This document shows positions 12,972-24,659 of a stretch of DNA of 64,000 nucleotides, piece after piece. This stretch comes from Adiantum capillus-veneris (lineage: Eukaryota; Streptophyta; Polypodiopsida; Polypodiales; Pteridaceae). The stretch's first letter is position 1. Every line of letters starts with the position of its first letter. Below the pieces are notes generated by a model. It saw only the letters and a list, made by a program, of their open reading frames with translations. It was not told the DNA's origin and did not search any database. The stretch lies in assembly GCA_014529385.2 (NCBI GenBank), contig CM043951.1:112346969-112410968 (forward strand), in the 5' to 3' direction. The translations under genes were made by a program, and so were the position numbers.

Positions 12972-13010
<39 letters not shown>

Positions 13011-13947
13011 ACTCAGCTCAAAAGACGAGAATTTCTGATGTTTAGATACAATTGAGCTTGGGCCAACACCAATGGAGCAAATAGCTCACACAATATGGGT
13101 AAAATAAGCCAGTTACAATCACAAACTAGAGCAGAAACTTCGCTCATAGGAGAAACTTACACAAAAAAAAAACAGGAAAAGAGTGAGGAATTTGGCAAAA
13201 TGGACAGCGCCATCGCGTCCGGAACGGCCCAAAACCCCAGTCTACAATGTCAAAGTGCTCAAATCCGACCTCGGATGAGCAGTTTACGGCCAAAACAGGC
13301 TCCAAAATGAGCAAAAACACAGCTGCGGCTGTTCCTCCTCTCTTATCCACGTTTTTTCTGGTCTTCTCTCAGTTTTTTCAGTTCCCACACTTAGCTTTTT
13401 TAGTTGGGCACCCTTGGCCTTTTAGATGACCTCAAACGGACCCCGAACAGGCCAAAAACTAACCTCGTAGTGCATAGTTGTCACCTTTTTGCATCATCCG
13501 CACACCTGGCACTCATTTCTTTTCAATAATGCGTCTCGCAACCACGTGAAGTGGCCCCAAAAAGTGGTCCTAATGATGAACTTTCTTCATAACTCTCACA
13601 AGAAAACACCCACATTGTGTCCGTCCTCATCCGCGTGCAAATATTGACCTCGTTCGCCCTCTTGACGCCACTAGATGCCATCTGACGCACCTGCTTACCT
13701 CATGTGGTCGGCCCGCGGATAGCTTCCTCGAGAAGTTTTACGCGCTACCAACTCCTCCTTATTGTAGGAAAAACACAGTGGTACTGGTAATAGTGAAAAT
13801 CTATGCACTATGTACACCCTGTCCTACCTGTACACATGTCGGCCCCATGTAACCACCTGGCTTTGAAAAATGGGAAATTCTTTATTTGATGCACCATGCA
13901 TGTATATGTACATATGCGCAATCCCTTGCTCCAAAAAACTCCTGACA
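12796..13947 (-). repeat. B 5' LTR
   Basis: This 1152-bp LTR begins TGTGAGCGGG and ends CTCCTGACA on the plus strand. It has CA microsatellites at about 12853-12880 and 12975-13006, longer here than in the other LTR. The frame beginning MGKISQ is present in both LTRs only because the LTRs are copies; an A-run of different length puts its end in another frame in each. Confidence 0.92.
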
Positions 13948-14313
13948 ACGCTGCACTTCTCTGCACTTGATTCTGACCACCGTAGCACACGTAGCGTCAA
14001 GACGAATCTCACACTCTCTCTCTCATACACAGTACGCTCACTCACAGACTTCAAACTTGTTTTAAAATGACAAAAGGTTTTTTCCATTAAGGTCAAAAAG
14101 TGGTATATATACCTTACAACTTCTCAAACCCTAAAGTTCCAAAATCAACCATCTACTCAATCTAACTATCAAAACTGGGATACAATCTGGAAACTTCTGT
14201 AAGTCCCAATATTTACAAGTTGAAAAATTGGGTTTTGCTCAATGAATGAATAATTACAAAAATAATAGTTTGCCAAGTAGTTAGATGCCGTGGGGTGTGT
14301 TCAGCTTCTAACA
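13948..14313 (-). repeat. A 3' LTR, proximal segment
   Basis: It resumes A's LTR after B (ACGC duplication 13948-13951, then GCACTTCT) and matches 48377-48747. The edge CTTCTAACA at 14313 is the inner LTR border. Confidence 0.92.
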
Positions 14314-14327
14314 TCCCCCCCCTCCTT
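14314..14327 (-). other. A polypurine tract
   Basis: On the minus strand this reads AAGGAGGGGGGGGA directly against the 3' LTR. That is where plus-strand DNA synthesis would be primed. It confirms that A is transcribed from right to left. Confidence 0.85.
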
Positions 14328-14364
14328 GTTCATGTCGTCCCTGACATGGCCTGGGTCAGCTTCT

Positions 14365-17300
14365 TCATCTCATGGTTTCCCGCATCTTTAGCAGTGATTC
14401 GTACCTTGCATGTAGGTTCAGCATTATTGGGCCAAAGATATCTGTGTGCATGGTGAAGAATCCCGTATAAAATGCTTCTTCAAAATCCTGGAGGTGATAG
14501 GATGGTGGAAACATGATTCTTTGGTACAGCGCATGTATCACCTCCTTGGAAGGTTGACGTGACAGATCGTAAGCACATTTGTATGTATCTTGAAAGAAGA
14601 ATATGCTGTCGGTCACCTGGCCCGGCTTGAAGGTCTCGAACACTGCTAGGATTGTTCTACAGATTTTTCTCATCATAATGCATGTAAGGTTAGGTGAGCC
14701 AGTGAACAACTTTATGGCGCCCGTCAGGGTTTTCACCATGTATTAGACACTTTTTCTCTCACCTGCCTTCACGCCTGGCAGCTTTGGGTAATTAAGCCAA
14801 GTGGGTTGGCTTCTTTGCAGGATTTCTTGTGCCTTCCACGTCCTAACCCTTGGTAGAGGACATAAGCTAAGGTTGTCTCTGATATGATTAGGTGCCTCTA
14901 CCAAGTGGAATAGGTATTGTGGGTACTTGGTAAGCCAAGCCTTCCTCCACTTTGGCTGAGAATCCACTATGAGATTAACTCCTTCTGGCCTCGAGCTGTC
15001 TGCATTGTAGAGAGGTTCCGTTGTCTCTTCTCTGATTCTCTTGTTTATTGTTGTTGCCTCATATTTCAGCAATGGATACGGGAGAGAGGGTTGAAGCCAC
15101 CCGCGCCTGAGATTGCTCGCGTCGATCTTCTGAATGGTCATAGATTTGAAGACCCTCTGCTCCCATTCCTAGGCTTCCTTTGTGCTTTCTCTTAGCTCTG
15201 CCTCTATTGCCTTACGCAACTTTTCTGCCTCTTCTTGTGTTAGATCCTGCGGCTCTTGAGAGGATCCTGCTATGCTTTCCTCTTGCATGGGTGTGTCCAC
15301 AGGATCTGCCACATTCTCGAGGTCGATGCCCTCATTGGCGGCTGGCCCTGAGCTTTCTGCCTCTGCTTGTTACTGGCCTTTTAACTCCTCAATTTGCCTG
15401 AGGAGTGTTTGTTTTTCCGCTCCAGCTTCTCCACCCATATTTACGAGGAGGTCATTAAGCTCAGCGTTTACTCTTTCCGCCTCCTCGAGCTTTTTCTTTA
15501 TGCTTTCCACCTCTTCTTGTAGGGCTTTTTGGCTGTCCTTCATTATTATTTGCATTGCTATAGAACCTTCAACCATCATTAACCTCTGATTTTTCTCGAG
15601 AGTCAACTCCTTCTGAAGTTCTTGCATCTGCTCTTCATATATTTGACTCTCAAAAATGATTTGAGTCGAGCTCGTAGCTCCAACTCTAGCAGGTGATGCT
15701 CGTAGCCTCTAGACGGTTTGATCTTTGAATTTTAATTGGTCCTTGAGCTTAGGGAATTCATCCAGGCTTGCTTCTAGTTTTATCTCTGCTTTTTCCCTGG
15801 CATTTCTCATGGCCTCTACTTCTTTTGTTTCTTCTACCAGCTTCTCTCTCTTTTTGCCCTTGGCTTTGTGCCTGCAGAGAATCCCTTTCCATCTTGGTCT
15901 TTTCTTCGGTGGACTTTAGAGTTATCATTTCTTTCTATGATGCCATAGATTGTGCTCGTATTCCAGCTAGCTTTGTCATCACCACGTCCCAGTCATTGGA
16001 GGACGGGTGCAGTTCTACAGTGTCTGTAGCAATTTATTTAAGTTCCACTAGCCGAATGCCTTGCACCTGCTCTTTATGCCCTGTCCTCGCCAAGTCGAAT
16101 GCGACTGTGGCGGCTTCGTCCCTTGTATAGAATGCAGCTAGCAGGTTCAAAAATGCATAATAGGCCTCATCTAGTCCTTTTTGTTCAGACTCAGGTTTGG
16201 CCTCTTCCTTTGGCTCAGGTTCTTGCCTTTGATCTTTCTCCTCAGCTTGGTTTTCTTCTTGTTTGTCCTCAGCCTCCTTATCTTCTGGGGGAGGGCTGCT
16301 AGGCGGTGGTGATGGCTATAGGCTGGGTTTAGGGCTATCTGGTAAAATTGTTGGTTTGACCTTTAAGTCCCTGTCTGCTTTTGTTTTCCTTTCCCTTTCT
16401 TGGCTTTCTTGTTCATCTAGTAGTGTCTACCTTATCTGCTGCACTTCCCCCTCGGTGAAAGGGACATGGGGAATGTTTTCCGTTGCTGCATCAAGAATCT
16501 CGAAATTCTTGATATAATCTTCAAAGCGGTCCCTTTGCACTCTTCTGGATGATCCGGACATAGACTCGAGAGATGGCTTCCAAAGTTCGTTTAAATCGCC
16601 CTTGAGGGCTCTTTCTGCTCGAAAACTCTCCATCAACCTCTCGAGTCTTGCCGCTTTTTGAGACCTGGTTTCTTTGGTCGGCACTTGAGTAGACTCCTTC
16701 TTTCCTTTCTTCTGCTCAGGTTGCTCCTCTTTAACTGGCTCTAACCGTCTCTTCAATCTCGTAGCCACCCTTGGTGCTCTTTGTGGCTCATCTTACTTGT
16801 CTTCTTTTGCCCTTAGCCAATCATTCTGAGATGGGGGATCAAGCCACCTTCCTTTAGCGTGTAGTGCTGCATAGACCACCTTGGTTATCATTTCTCCTGG
16901 CACTATGTAGGTTGGATTTTTGTTGCCCATTTTTACCAAGCTATCATGTATGTATGCCGCATAGTTGATTATCTTTGGGGTGCCTTTTGTCATTGCCCAA
17001 GTAAACCTTGTGGAAATTGCACCTGGCGGCATTCTGTACTTCTGTGGCCTCTTCATGCACATGTGGAAGTACTCGTTGTACAATTGGCTCATGATTTCCA
17101 CCTTTGGGTTGGCAATGTCTTCAAAGGTGTAATTTGCCTTTTTCTCTTTGTACACCTTGACTTCATCCCTTCTTTTTGTCACACTGTCTCCCTGGTTGGA
17201 GAGGTCTAGTGCATGGGCTACAACCCGCTTCGTGATTATGATCTCTGTATCTGGTCTGCCTTGTAAATCTGTCACCTTGGCCACTCCATTCTCTTTGATG

Positions 17301-17635
17301 CTTGTTACAAACTCCCATACTCTTTTGATGTCTACCCCTGTTGGTATCGCTTCGAAGTAGTTATGGAGGTCAATTTTCTCCAAGTAGCCGGTCATTTTGC
17401 TTCGTACAAATTCATTGAGCTCTCTTGGCAGCATTGGTAGCTCTATTATATTGCCTTCATTGTCTTTGAACACTCCCTGCTAGATCCTTAGGTCATTGGA
17501 CTCTAACAGATCCTCTTGTATCCAGGTGCTGGTGGGTTTTAATGTTCCTTCTGGAATGACAAAGGGTTCCACCTCGTCCAGATAATCTTTGATTGTCATT
17601 CTTTTCTTCTTTGCCGGTGACTTTGAGGCTGCCAT
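14365..17635 (-). pseudogene. A ORF3: long unrecognised protein between pol and the 3' LTR
   Basis: A reading of about 1090 codons starts at ATG 17635 (MAASKSPAKKK) and ends at 14365. It stays in one frame to about 16000, then continues in another, with several TAA/TAG stops that look like decayed Gln codons. The N-terminal third (about residues 50-280, for example LPRELNEFVRSKMTGYLEK) is globular and vaguely like the plant-mobile or 'putative plant transposon protein' regions; that likeness is a guess. A Pro/Glu/Lys-rich segment follows, then a Glu/Lys-rich coiled coil of about 85 residues (15370-15627). Last comes a globular C-terminal part with a mix of charged and aromatic residues. I see no clear signal peptide or membrane anchor, so nothing supports an envelope role beyond the position. 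It is in the sense of pol and 40 bases from the polypurine tract. Confidence 0.75.
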
Positions 17636-17800
17636 AGATCCTGTTGCACTCAGTAATCCAAAGTTAGTGTTTTTTCCATATTAGCTGCGAAACTGAGATT
17701 TACTTATCCAAATGACTTGAAAATTGAAATTATAGCTTAAAAGAAACTTGTGAAGTTGTGCATGTGCTCACAGTGCAAATCTGGCCAAAAATTTCTATTT

Positions 17801-17824
17801 AGACATCCTACGCGTAGGATGTCT
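17801..17824. repeat. 24-bp perfect palindrome, copy near ORF3
   Basis: The core ACATCCTACGCGTAGGATGT is flanked by AG on the left and CT on the right, making a perfect 24-bp palindrome. It is one of six sites of this type within element A. Confidence 0.92.
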
Positions 17825-18084
17825 TTTTCTTTAGAATTGGTTCATACTTGACATGCAGGTAGTGTAAGGCTCATGGAGCATGGCTATAGGCTTGGATTTG
17901 AATTTGGATATCAAAAAGTGGATTTTTGGGCTGATTCAGGCTTCAGGTCACAATTTGGGTAGAATGTCCATCATAGGTAGCAATTGATGTCCAAATGGGT
18001 TGAAAATTGGTGTATGGGCTCATTGCACCATGGTATTGGCTCCTATGATGTCATTTCTTGCACGGAAAGCTAAATTTATGCTGA

Positions 18085-18108
18085 AGACATCCTACACGTA
18101 GGATGTAT
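18085..18108. repeat. 24-bp palindrome, variant copy near ORF3
   Basis: It has the same pattern as the copy at 17801, with ACACGT at the centre and one changed base near the right edge, followed by TTTTTCATCAGAATTG. Confidence 0.85.
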
Positions 18109-20335
18109 TTTTCATCAGAATTGCATGAAACTTGTTCTTGTTCTTGGCCTATGGAACATGGCCATGTTTTTGGATCTGAATTTGGATAAGATTTGATGCT
18201 TGTAGGGCTCTGTGAGGTGTTTTTGGGCTCAAAAAGTGTATCTTGAAGGTGTTGGGGGTCAAAAGTGATTAGAATGGCTTCAAACTTGACATATGGGCTC
18301 TTGATGATAAGGTAATTAGATTGTTTGCTGATGTGTATGTGCATGTGTTGTGCAAGTTTCATGCGATTTGGACAAGATTTGGTAGGTCAATGGCCCATTA
18401 TTGCCTCTATGCCCTGACTTTGCGTTTTTCCATGCATATGAGGTCAAATCTGGTCCAAATGTGATGAAACTTGGTGTGTGGCTTGTAAATGTCATTCAGA
18501 ACATATGCATGACAAAAATTGATGAGGTTTGTGCCAAAAAGTGCCCTTGAGACATCCTAGTGCTTGCCCTTTTCCCCCTAAGTCCCTTTTGAGCCTAATT
18601 TCAACAAAAAAGTCAAATGGATAGAGTATAACTCCCTGTGTGGACTTCAGAGTCTCCAAGCCGTTTTCTGACTTTTGGAGTGGTTTTTGGTGATGAAATT
18701 TTTCGATGTTGGTCTCCCTAGCTTCCCAATCCCTTGGGGATCCTTGCCTTATGTTTTTTGTCGACTTTGGCTTAACCAGAGCTCCATTTGGCAATTTGTC
18801 GCTCTAGAAGCACCCGTGGTTGCGTTTACATACCTTTGATGATTTGTGGTGGTTTTCCACCATAGGACTTGGTTGTTGATGGTCTAGGAAAGCCGCTCCT
18901 AAAGTTTGGTGGCAAACGGACTTGCGGTTTGGCTGCAAGTGCATTTTGACGCTTTGTGTGTCTGATGCCGTTTCTGAGTTTAGTGCCGCTTCGAGTCACT
19001 TTTTGGTCATGCGGGTCATATGGACTTGTCGAGCATGTCGAGATGCTCCTATCCATGAATTCTGGTAGCATTTGGTTGTCGTTTCACCGATTTCCCATTT
19101 GGTGGCCTCTTGCGGGTTTTTAGGAATTAGGGTTTTTCTTGATGGTTTCCCACTGCCTTTGGCTATCCAGGACTGGTCTCCTAGACTAGGGTAAGCTGCC
19201 GATGAATTCTTGTTTCTTTCGGGTTAGCCATTAGGCCGCCGTCTCTACTTGCAGGTCTCTACCGCTCGCTTTGTGTGTGACCTCTACGCTAGTTTTCGCG
19301 ACATAATGACAAACATGCGCAAAAAGATCAAGGTGGTGAGCCTACCTCTCATGTCTGGATCTGGTCGGGTAGACGTGCACGTCGTAGAAGCTGCTGGAAG
19401 GTCGATCCGCTCTAGGTGGCCGAAGCTCTCTCCACAAGGTTAATAGTGAGAAATAGCTAAAAATGGGGTGAAAATTTCTTATAATGGAGGTCCCTGAACC
19501 ACTTTTCATGAAATTTGTCATGTGCTCCTATCTTCTTGCGAGATGCGGTTTAGACTCAAAAATTTCTTGATTTGGACTCCGTTTGCTCTATTTGCTAGAA
19601 ATTTCGCATTTTGGTCAAAACCTGGCCAAAACAGGCTTTCCGCTTCAGTCTCATAATTGCACCCCCATTGTACCATAGGTTTTCCTTTAGTCTCTGGTCA
19701 TCCCCATATATTTTGAAGTGTTTCTGCCGAAAATTAGCAAAATTAAAATGAAAATAGAAAATCAAACACAAAAAATCCCCAAAAATCATAATAAATCATA
19801 AACATCACCACAACACACTATATACACTCACATGCAATTTTTATGGCCGGATTTCTCTGTTTTACCAATATTTTGCCTGAAAAATGGCGATTTCTACCTA
19901 TATACACACACACCTAGGGGCTTGATTTGGCGTTTGGCCCCCTATACCTGTAGCTTCATGCTGTATAAGGGCATATATACTTGGGTTACTCCAAAAAAAT
20001 TTGCAATCAAACTTCAACCCTTAAAATAGTCAAAAATCATGCCCTTTTTCGTTGTTTTCGTTATTGGTTCCGCATTTGAGAATGCCTCCCTCCCTCCTAG
20101 CCGGAGTCCTCCCGGACGACAAGGTTTCACCTCGGAGTATGTGCCGTGCATAGGTTGAAAAAGTTGTGCTAATGCCTGGCCGATTAATGTGGCCCTATTT
20201 TATGAATACTGAGTCAATGCATGGAAAAATTAATGTTGTGCAAGAGAAGGGAATAAGAAAAATGCTTATTGGCATTCGTCGTCAAGATTTCCTGCTTTCT
20301 TTGCAAGTAACATTTGTAACTCTACTGCTCTCTGC

Positions 20336-20944
20336 TTAATTGTCTTTTTGGCAAGAAGCAATTGCTTTGCCGACATTGTTGATGGAGTCATAGCTGTGTC
20401 TACAGATAGAATTGGTTGGGATGTAATGGCTATATATGAGCCTTATGGCTATGGCTTTCCACTGGTATTTTGTTGTTGTCGATTTTTGTAGATGGTTTGG
20501 CTCTTTCTTTTTTGCCACTGGTTTGTCTTTCATTGGCATCCACATATATCGGTTTCTTTTTTTGAAATGCCGCTCTCTGCCTTCCATTATTGCGTGTACG
20601 GCAAGTAGTTCCGTTTGCTTTTGCTTTGGTATCCAAATCTGAGTGACATTTGGATTATTGCTAAGCATTTTCTTTGGTATCCACAACTGTTTTATGCCCT
20701 TGGTTTGGGGTTGAACCGTCTGCTTTGTTGGAATCTGTTTGTTACATTGTTGTTTTTCCACCATTGCATTTCTATCCTTCCACATCCATACTTGTTTACC
20801 TTGTTTTGGTAGCCTAGATTTTTGCATTGTGGCCGGTGGCTTTATCTGTCTGTAATTAGCATGGTTTGCTTTTATCGGGTTGTTAGTCTCGGGTTTCATG
20901 TTGTTCTTTGATGGCATTTTTGCTTTTGTCTTTGTTGCCAGTGA
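20336..20944 (-). pseudogene. A pol C-terminal basic tail with repeated Trp motifs
   Basis: This frame is in phase with the integrase frame and separated from it only by one TAG at 20945. It reads about 200 residues, rich in Lys, Gln and Asn. The motif Trp-x-Pro-Lys or similar recurs: KQVWMWK, KQLWIPK, TQIWIPK, RYMWMPM, TKYQWK, spaced roughly 20-45 residues apart. The charge suggests nucleic-acid binding; no named domain is recognised. It may be part of the polyprotein (the TAG is a decay stop or a readthrough stop) or a separate product. Confidence 0.65.
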
Positions 20945-22500
20945 CTACATGGCTTGCAGTTGATCATGATGGTATTGCTGAGCAAAAGATATCACCTGTC
21001 GTTCTTGTTCATGTTGAATTTTGACAGCCTTTGCTTTCCAATCTATCTGCACATTGTATGCTTTTTGCCAAGGTTGCCCTAGCATCATTGGGTGTTGTGT
21101 GCTTTCATCTGTCACCACATAGAATTTGTGTGGATAGATATATTGATGTATCTGTACATGCAATATAGTCCATCCCAATGTTGTCAATGGGTGTGATGTG
21201 CTACTTTCCAACACTTGGGGAGTAGGATGAAGTTGGTCTGTGACTTTGAGTTGTTGGTATAATCCGTAAGAGATCAAATTTGCTTGAGCACCCAAATCAA
21301 GCAAAGCTGTTGATTCAACTTGATTGTTGGCTACTTTGACTGTAATTATTGGCTCCACTGTTTCCTCCTCCAACTCAGTCAATCGAATGGCATTGATTTG
21401 CAATGGTGCTCCACTTTTCTGTTGTTGTCGCAGAAGCCGTCTTTTTGCAATGCGTTCCTGTGCTTCGGCTTGAGCTTCCTCCCGTACTCTCTCTTTTTCC
21501 TTCATTCGTTGTTTTCTTTGATGAATTTGTTGGAGCATCTTCTGTGTGAGTCGTAGATGATATCTCCTCAGTCGACACCCAATAATCCAGTTTGGCATTT
21601 CTTGACCTGCTAATGTAGCAAGCCTGATAGCTCCACTTTGTGATAGATCACTAATCACAAATGGTCCCATCCCTCGCTTTTTAAGTTTCTTGGCATGTTG
21701 CTTCAAGGTATAAACAAGTACGTAATCACCTGTTTTGAACTCTTTGGTACGCACATGTTTGTCAAAAAATTCCTTTTGTCTTCTCTTTTTAGCATAGATT
21801 GAAGCAACAGCTCGCAAGCGGAGTTCATCTAGCTTTTCAAGATCATCAATCCTTGAAGAGAGCTCATGCCCTGTCCATTCCAAGCTTGTTGCTACTCGTA
21901 GAGTTGGGATTAAAAACTCTATGGGTAGTATAGCATTTAGGCCAAACACCATTTTGTATGGTGTTGTTCCTATTGATGTTTTGTAAGCTACCCTGTATGC
22001 CCATAGTGTTGAGTGTAGTTGCTGATCCCAATCTGTTCTTGAGTCTGACACTATTTTAGTGAGAACCGTGCATAGTGTTTTATTTGTGGCCTCAGCTTGC
22101 CCATTGGCCTGTGGATGGTATGGTGCTGATTTCCTATGTATGACCATGAATTCCTCTAGCAGATATTCAATGACCTCATTGAGAAAGTGTGTTCCATGGT
22201 CACTGACAATTTCTATGGGTAACCTGTAAGGTACAAAAACATTCTCATACAAAAATTGTATCGTGGTGCGTGCATCAGCTTTTTGTGTTGCTTTGGCTTC
22301 GACCCATTTTGTGAGATAGCCCGTAGCCACAATGATATATTGGGTATGGATGCTATATGCAAGGGGTGATATAGGTCCCACAAAATCAATGTCTCATTTT
22401 GCAAATGCCCTTGCCCCCATCATTGGCCTTAATGGAATCTTATCTCTTTTTATTGGTATCTTGGTGCGTTGACACGCATCACAATGCTTTACAAAATCGT
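20945..22500 (-). pseudogene. A integrase core fused to a second retropepsin-like domain
   Basis: The first part is a DDE integrase: DFVGPISPLA, IVSDHGTHFLNE, and the Glu in NGQAEATNKT. A typical C-terminal region follows (YKMVFGLNAILPIE, GDYVLVY, GPFVISDL). After a Glu/Arg-rich coil of about 45 residues comes a stretch of about 110 residues with the retropepsin pattern: VKVANNQVESTALLDLGAQA, NLISYGLYQQL, then HPMMLGQPWQKA. The active-site triplet is Asp-Leu-Gly (codon TTG), one C-to-T change from Asp-Ser-Gly. A's regular protease lies upstream of RT, so this is a second copy of the fold. The frame from 22381 to 20945 has no internal stop. Confidence 0.85.
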
Positions 22501-23353
22501 CGGCATCCATGTGCAATGTAGGCCACCAAATTCATGCGGTTAAGACAATTTTTGCCGTCTTATCGCCCGAAAAATGGCCTCCACTTATTCCTCTATGTGC
22601 ATGTTCTAGAATCAGCAGGTATTCGCTTTCACTTGCACAGATTCTAAGTTGATTGTCCTTCCCTCGCTTATAGAGTTGGTTCCCAATTAACTGAAAGTCA
22701 CGAGCTTCTAGCTCTATAGCTTTTCCCCGTGCTCTTGTGATGTTCTCAAGGAACGTCCTGGTGGTTAAGAAGTCAATGATATATTGACTCCATGCAGGTG
22801 CTATGTTTACTTGAAACAAAGTTGCGTGGTCCACTGGTCGTTTGGCACTACATACTGTACAACTGGTAACATAGGAATGTGTGTCCGCATACATAGTTGG
22901 CCAATAAACCCCTAATTGTTTCAGTCTCTGGTGTGTTTTCACTGTTGAACAATGAAATGCACAACCCTAGACATGTTCCTCTTCAAGGTAGCACTCGAAT
23001 TCTTCCGAATTTATACATAATCGTAGGATTAGGTCCGATCTAAGATGATACAGCCGTCCTGCTATCAACTGGAAGTTTCTTGTTTGTGGAATTGTTTGTT
23101 GTTTGGATCTGCATTCCGTATTATCAAACTCACTTCCGAAGGAAAGAATGCTAACAATTTCCTGAGACCATTTGGGTACCATTTCAATGTTGAAAAGATA
23201 AGCATCTCGTATGTCATCATCTACTCCTTCAGGAGCTTCCCCATTGTGTATCCTTGAAAGATGATCTGCTCGTAGATGGGTTTTACCCTTTTTGACCACC
23301 ACTGTGAAGTCAGATTCTAGCAATATAATAAACCAACGTACGATTCTTCCTGT
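22400..23353 (-). pseudogene. A pol: RNase H end and two tandem integrase zinc modules
   Basis: The stretch starts with the RNase H tail (GRIVRWFIILLE, HLRADHLSR) directly after the F2 insertion. Two HHCC modules of the integrase N-terminal type follow one another. The first reads GRLYHLRSDLILRLC, EEEHV, YWPTMYAD and CTVCS (to about 22840). The second reads NQLYKRGKDNQLRIC, EHAHRGISGGHF, WWPTLHMDA and HCDACQR (to about 22460). Each keeps its own preceding beta segment, so it looks like an internal duplication of about 150 residues. Stops occur near 22967 and 22532. Confidence 0.8.
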
Positions 23354-24611
23354 TGATGGGGGCTTTTCACAAGCGTGGCTCCCATACCCCTCTTCTCTCG
23401 TCCCCACCCCATGAAAACCCCCTCTTAGGGAGGGAGTGATAAAAGGCATTGGAAAAAGTAAGAAAAAAAAAAAGTATGATTATGTAAATATATGAGAAAG
23501 GTAAAATTGGCCACCTCATGCCTCCGGGGCAGCCCATCCCCACCTTGCCTCCTTTTTCTTCACTATTGCCCCGCCGTGTGTCCCTTTTCCTCTCCTCCAC
23601 TCAAAAGGTCAACCCCCTCTCTCTTCCCCTTGTCCTTTCTCTCTCCCCTAAAGCTACCCCACCTCTCACCAATAATGCATTCTAACTCACCAATAATGCA
23701 CCCTAACTCGCATGCAACTTATGCTATCTTCCAAAATAGTATACCCCACCCCCCCTTTCTCTCTCCTATCATATCCCATGACCCAAATACCCCCCTCTCT
23801 CTCTAAAGGGCGCCATGTCTCTTGTCTTGTAGCTAAATAACCTCCCCCACACTCACACACACTTAGTTTCACTGAAAAAGGTGCCCACAGACCCATCCCC
23901 ACCCAGTGGTTACCTGACTTTTCTTGTGTTCACACACATCTGCACACAGATTCACCTCTGAACACACTCCCCTCTCTCCCCTCTTGTAATTACTTTATTC
24001 TCCATGTCACCTCTCATTTTCCATTCACCCATCTCTCTCTCTCTCTTAGTCTCTCTCTCATGAGACTGCTGTTCTGGCACATATACACACAGCCAGACAG
24101 GTGGGGCCCACAATCACATGGCCAATGTAGATAATGATTTCTTCATTTCTAAATTCTAGAATTTCTCCCCCCTCCTCCCCTATATAAAGAGGGGTCACCA
24201 TCACACTAAAGACACACACACCCACACCATCACCATCACCGCAATCACCATGCTCGTCTTGAGCATGACCTCTACACCCTTGGGCTATTGAAGATGAAGG
24301 GAAACTAAATGAAGGATGATGGCCGTAACCCTCGTGCGAGTCTTCGCCATCAACTCCCACCTATCCGCCATGTGCTCTACCACGCTCTCCCTTCTCATTC
24401 CCCTACCCTATGCTCCCCATTTCATCGCCTAATTCTCTAAATAAAGCTTGAGGTTTTGTGAGTATGTTTTCTTGCAATGTTTTGCCCATGTGAGGTGTGC
24501 GGAATCGCCACCTAGTCTTGTGTTTTAGAGTGAGCTTTTGTATATGTGAAGGGTGTTCGGATTCGCCATCCTTTTGTGATGCCTAAGTACTAAGCCGCTA
24601 TACCCCCTCCC

Positions 24612-24659
<48 letters not shown>

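Larger units (their letters stand above)
5237..13947 (-). mobile_element. Element B: Tat-type Ty3/gypsy retrotransposon inside A's 3' LTR
   Basis: LTRs at 5237-6385 and 12796-13947 share the ends TGTGAGCGGG and CTCCTGACA. The flanks share ACGC (5233-5236 and 13948-13951), four of the usual five bases. The target matches the uninterrupted sequence near 48372-48376 of A's other LTR. Total length is 8711 bp. Coding on the minus strand runs gag, protease, RT, RNase H, second (archaeal-type) RNase H, integrase. The double RNase H is the hallmark of the plant Tat lineage. Every gene carries stops or shifts, so this copy is not functional as it stands. Confidence 0.93.
17636..20335 (-). other. A spacer between pol and ORF3, with palindromes
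   Basis: About 2.7 kb without a coherent frame. It contains two copies of the 24-bp palindrome found in A's 5' leader (17801-17824 and 18085-18108) and a half-site at about 18546. The first two are 166 and 450 bp upstream of the ORF3 start. The text around the palindromes (TTTTTC, then TTAGAATTGG or similar) also resembles the leader. It may hold a promoter, splice acceptor or other signal for ORF3; that is inference. Confidence 0.6.

Noticed and set aside
14365-17635. Calling ORF3 an envelope gene
   Set aside because: Only the position supports it; no signal peptide, fusion peptide or membrane anchor is visible.
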